DNA from: Deltaproteobacteria bacterium
GTDB taxonomy: Bacteria > Desulfobacterota > Desulfobacteria > Desulfobacterales > JAUVGT01
DNA length: 9,617 bases
Direction of reading: 5' to 3'
Assembly (NCBI GenBank): GCA_030593645.1
Contig: JAUVGT010000180.1
Span: forward strand, 1 to 9,617
In this document: positions 6,976-9,617 of the stretch, piece by piece
Layout of the letters: every line of letters starts with the position of its first letter
Position numbering within the stretch: position 1 is the first letter of the stretch
Made by a program: the position numbers and the translations under genes
The notes under the pieces: generated by a model
What the model was told of the DNA's origin: nothing
What the model saw: the letters and a program-made list of their open reading frames with translations, nothing else
The model's database searches: none

Positions 6976-6995
6976 TAAATAAATAGGTTTATTTA
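6976..6995 (+). promoter_or_regulatory. A/U hairpin carrying the kinase ribosome-binding site in its loop
   Basis: A perfect 8-bp inverted repeat, taaataaa (6976-6983) and tttattta (6988-6995), encloses the loop tagg (6984-6987). The AGG of the loop is the only Shine-Dalgarno-like sequence upstream of the ATG at 6997, with a nine-nucleotide spacing. The stem is A/U only and would be weak. Just upstream, 6945-6953 can pair with 6962-6970 (two G-U pairs). Together they may tune translation of the kinase; this is inference from base pairing only. Confidence 0.4.
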
Positions 6996-6996
6996 C

Positions 6997-9617
6997 ATGA
7001 ACATCTGGTCTTATCTCAATTTCTTTAGTTTCATCATCTATATCTATTTTGGTATCTTTATACTGGCAAAGAATCCTGGATCTTCCCTGAATCGGGTTTT
7101 TTGCGCTCTTGTTTCCTGTTTTGCCCTGTGGACGCTCGGGATGATTTTCATTCACCAGCCCTTTTCATCTTTAAAAACCATCACGATAGCCGGTAAAATC
7201 ACTTCTGCCGGCTGGATTTTTTTCAGCAGTTTTGCGCTCTGGTTTTTTCTTAAATTTACAAAACGGGACAAAATTTTAAATAATAAACTATTCTATCTTG
7301 TACTCTTCCTGCCTCCCGTATTCTTTTATTACATGCGCTGGAAAAATTTATTAATTTCCCACTATACAAAGGTACCTTACGGCTGGTCTCTGGTCTGGTC
7401 AAAAACGATTTGGCCATACACGTATTATACATACTATTTTTTATTCATGGGGATCGGGTTTTATATACTATTTGATTTCTATAGAAAGTCAGATAATCAT
7501 GTCAGAAAAAAACAGGCAAAAATCATACTCATTACCGGGATTCTATCCCTGGCTGCCGGTACCCTGTTGAATGTCGCTCTCCCCTTGCTTGAAATCAGGT
7601 CCATACCCACAATAGGAACATTTACCACCCTGATCTGGATCTCCGGCATCGCGTATGCCATTGTCAGATACAAGCTGTTAATTATTTCCACGGGCACCAC
7701 GGCGGATAATATCATTTCAACCATGACCGACTCACTGATCCTTTTGAACGCGGATGGCGATATTGTTGATACAAATAAGGCAATGTCGAACCTGACCGGA
7801 TATAAGAAAAAAGAGTTAACGGACAAGCCGATAAATTTCTTATTTGACAGTTCTCAATCCGAAAACAGCTTTCTGGACAAAATCCTTAAGCTGGAAACGG
7901 TTTCCAATCAGGAATTCATTTTTATTTCAAAAACCGGTGTTACGATTCCAATCCTTCTTTCCGGAACACTTTTAAGGGATGAAATGGAACATACTGTCGG
8001 AATTGTATGCATTGCCCGGGATATCACCAACCTTAAAAGGATAGAAAACGCGCTGCAAGCCGCCAAAGATGAAAGTGAGTCAACAAACCGCAAATTGATC
8101 GAGGTTAATAAAAAGCTTGAGAAAGCGGTTACCAGAGCCGAAGAAATGGCCGGGAAAGCAAAAGCCGCCAATAATTCCAAGAGTCAATTCCTGGCAAATA
8201 CAAGCCATGAAATCCGTACTCCAATGAATGGTATTATTGGAATGACAAGTCTTCTGTATTATACCAAATTATCACCGGTTCAGCGCGAATACACCGATAC
8301 GATTCGAGATAGCGCGGACGCCCTGATGTCTGTGATTAATGACATTCTTGATTATTCCAAGGTGGAAGCCGGAAAGCTTGAACTCGATGTGATGCCGTTT
8401 AATTTACGAACCATGGTTGAAGAGGTTGTCGATATACTGGCAATAAATGCGCATAAAAAAGGTCTGGAACTTATCTGCATGATCCAGAATGATATGGCGT
8501 CAAGTATCATTGGCGACCCGGGACGGCTGCGTCAAATTTTGCTCAACCTTGCAGGAAACGCGATAAAATTTACTAAAAAGGGAGAAGTCGTTATTCAAAT
8601 TTCCCTTGAAAAAAATAAAGAAAATAAGTCGCTTATCCGTTTTAAGGTATCTGATACAGGTATCGGGATCCCTCAACACAAACTGGATCGGCTGTTTAAG
8701 TCCTTTTCGCAGATTGACGCTTCCATGACCAGAGAATATGGAGGGACCGGTCTTGGGCTAGCCATATCAAAAAGGCTGGTCAAAAAAATGGGCGGGGATA
8801 TAAGCGTACAGAGTAAAGAAGGAAAGGGATCTGTCTTCCAATTCTCCATAATTTTAGAAAAATCACCCATAACAGCTGAAAACAATACCATCTCAGACGA
8901 TATTATTACAGGGAAGAAAATACTGATTGTGGATGACAATTCGACCAATCGCCTGGTTCTTAAAGAACAGCTTAAGTCATGGGGGTGCCAATACGAAGAA
9001 GCCCAGGATGGTGGGGAAGCCCTTGAAATAATGTGTAAATCGACTGCTGATAAAAAACCATTTGATATTATCATTATTGATATGCATATGCCTGGAATGG
9101 ATGGTGAAGCCCTGGGTATCAAGATCGGCGAAAACCCCGCTTATCAGGAATCCTCGCTGGTAATGCTGACATCAGTGGGATTTCGAGGTGATGCATTACG
9201 GGCAAAAAAGATCGGTTTCTCAGCCTTCCTTACCAAACCCGTAAAACAGTCCCATCTCTTCGATTGTCTGATCGGACTGGCAAACAAAAAAACCAGTGTA
9301 AAACAAACACCATCAAAACATATTATGACAAAGTATTCCATTAATGAAGCACAGAAAAATAATTGCCGAATCCTGTTGGCAGAAGATAATGTTACCAATC
9401 AGCAGGTTGTCCTTAACCTTTTAAAAAAATATGGATATCATGCCGAGGTGGTTTCAGATGGCAAAGAGGCGATTAAAGTCCTTGAGATTGAACGTTACAA
9501 CATTATATTAATGGATATACAGATGCCGGAAATGGACGGCCTGGAGGCGACGCGTACAATACGGAACCTGGGCTATGGCGATATTCCCATCGTGGCCATG
9601 ACCGCCAACGCCATGAA
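6997..9617 (+). CDS. Membrane-bound hybrid sensor histidine kinase (7TM-PAS-HisKA-HATPase-REC-REC), 3' end outside the window
   Basis: The reading frame is open from the ATG at 6997 to the window edge, giving 873 residues without a stop; an in-frame TAA at 6976-6978 rules out a longer start. Seven hydrophobic segments lie at about 6-24, 33-52, 68-87, 97-113, 141-161, 176-198 and 204-224, ending in AYAIVRYKLLII, typical of the HisKA_7TM sensor region. A PAS domain follows (about 236-345, ILLNADGDIVDTNKAM), then a charged coiled coil (about 350-395). HisKA has SHEIRTPMNG with phospho-accepting H404. The ATPase domain shows the N box (N517, N521), DTGIGIP (553-559) and GGTGLGL (582-588). REC1 has D646/D647, phospho-acceptor D695, T725 and K747. 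REC2 has E796/D797, phospho-acceptor D840 and T869, and is cut before its lysine. An Hpt or further domain may follow. The signal sensed is unknown. Confidence 0.93.
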   Translation, partial: MNIWSYLNFFSFIIYIYFGIFILAKNPGSSLNRVFCALVSCFALWTLGMIFIHQPFSSLKTITIAGKITSAGWIFFSSFALWFFLKFTKRDKILNNKLFYLVLFLPPVFFYYMRWKNLLISHYTKVPYGWSLVWSKTIWPYTYYTYYFLFMGIGFYILFDFYRKSDNHVRKKQAKIILITGILSLAAGTLLNVALPLLEIRSIPTIGTFTTLIWISGIAYAIVRYKLLIISTGTTADNIISTMTDSLILLNADGDIVDTNKAMSNLTGYKKKELTDKPINFLFDSSQSENSFLDKILKLETVSNQEFIFISKTGVTIPILLSGTLLRDEMEHTVGIVCIARDITNLKRIENALQAAKDESESTNRKLIEVNKKLEKAVTRAEEMAGKAKAANNSKSQFLANTSHEIRTPMNGIIGMTSLLYYTKLSPVQREYTDTIRDSADALMSVINDILDYSKVEAGKLELDVMPFNLRTMVEEVVDILAINAHKKGLELICMIQNDMASSIIGDPGRLRQILLNLAGNAIKFTKKGEVVIQISLEKNKENKSLIRFKVSDTGIGIPQHKLDRLFKSFSQIDASMTREYGGTGLGLAISKRLVKKMGGDISVQSKEGKGSVFQFSIILEKSPITAENNTISDDIITGKKILIVDDNSTNRLVLKEQLKSWGCQYEEAQDGGEALEIMCKSTADKKPFDIIIIDMHMPGMDGEALGIKIGENPAYQESSLVMLTSVGFRGDALRAKKIGFSAFLTKPVKQSHLFDCLIGLANKKTSVKQTPSKHIMTKYSINEAQKNNCRILLAEDNVTNQQVVLNLLKKYGYHAEVVSDGKEAIKVLEIERYNIILMDIQMPEMDGLEATRTIRNLGYGDIPIVAMTANAM

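Noticed and set aside
8673..9122. A 149-codon minus-strand open frame, with others at 7497-7826, 7908-8180 and 9144-9398
   Set aside because: They lie opposite the kinase gene, whose domains account for every residue of the region on the + strand.
1..9617. tRNA, rRNA, CRISPR array, transposase or prophage genes
   Set aside because: No repeat-spacer pattern, cloverleaf-like sequence or transposase or phage coding region was seen; all long open frames are core division genes, the radical SAM gene or the kinase.

Overview
The window shows the distal part of a division and cell-wall (dcw) cluster of a Gram-negative bacterium, all on the + strand. In order it holds murC, ftsQ, ftsA, ftsZ, a gene for an uncharacterised radical SAM protein, and the 5' part of a large membrane-bound hybrid histidine kinase that runs off the right edge. 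Moderate-to-low GC, the wording of the FtsZ and MurC proteins, a radical SAM gene directly behind ftsZ, and a palindromic repeat ending in gacggtttcgtaaaaag all suggest a sulfate-reducing-type deltaproteobacterium (Desulfobacterota, possibly Desulfobacteraceae-like). That placement is inference from recognition, not from a database search.

Layout: 1-165 is non-coding and is mostly one imperfect palindrome of about 125 bp (17-141), a MITE-like repeat ending 24 nt before murC. murC (166-1533) makes the UDP-MurNAc-L-alanine ligase. After 39 nt, which carry a second repeat-like motif, comes ftsQ (TTG 1573 or ATG 1612, to 2454). A 125-nt gap with at best a weak promoter precedes ftsA (2580-3806). 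ftsZ follows after 40 nt (real start 3847, to 5025). The radical SAM gene (5037-6767) begins 11 nt after the ftsZ stop and probably belongs to the same transcript. A 229-nt gap holds a possible weak terminator, a good candidate promoter, and an A/U hairpin that presents the kinase ribosome-binding site in its loop. The kinase (6997 to beyond 9617) has seven membrane segments, a PAS domain, a coiled coil, HisKA, an HATPase domain and two receiver domains.

How the genes work together: MurC commits UDP-MurNAc to peptidoglycan precursor synthesis in the cytoplasm. FtsZ polymerises into the Z ring, FtsA tethers the ring to the membrane through its C-terminal amphipathic helix, and FtsQ links the ring to the periplasmic septal machinery. 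The radical SAM protein has no known role in this set. The kinase looks like a separate transcription unit. No RNA genes, CRISPR arrays, transposase genes or prophage genes were seen. The most noteworthy points are the two repeat-like elements inside the dcw cluster, the duplicated C-terminal peptide motif of FtsZ, and the co-transcribed radical SAM gene with its extra cysteine cluster.
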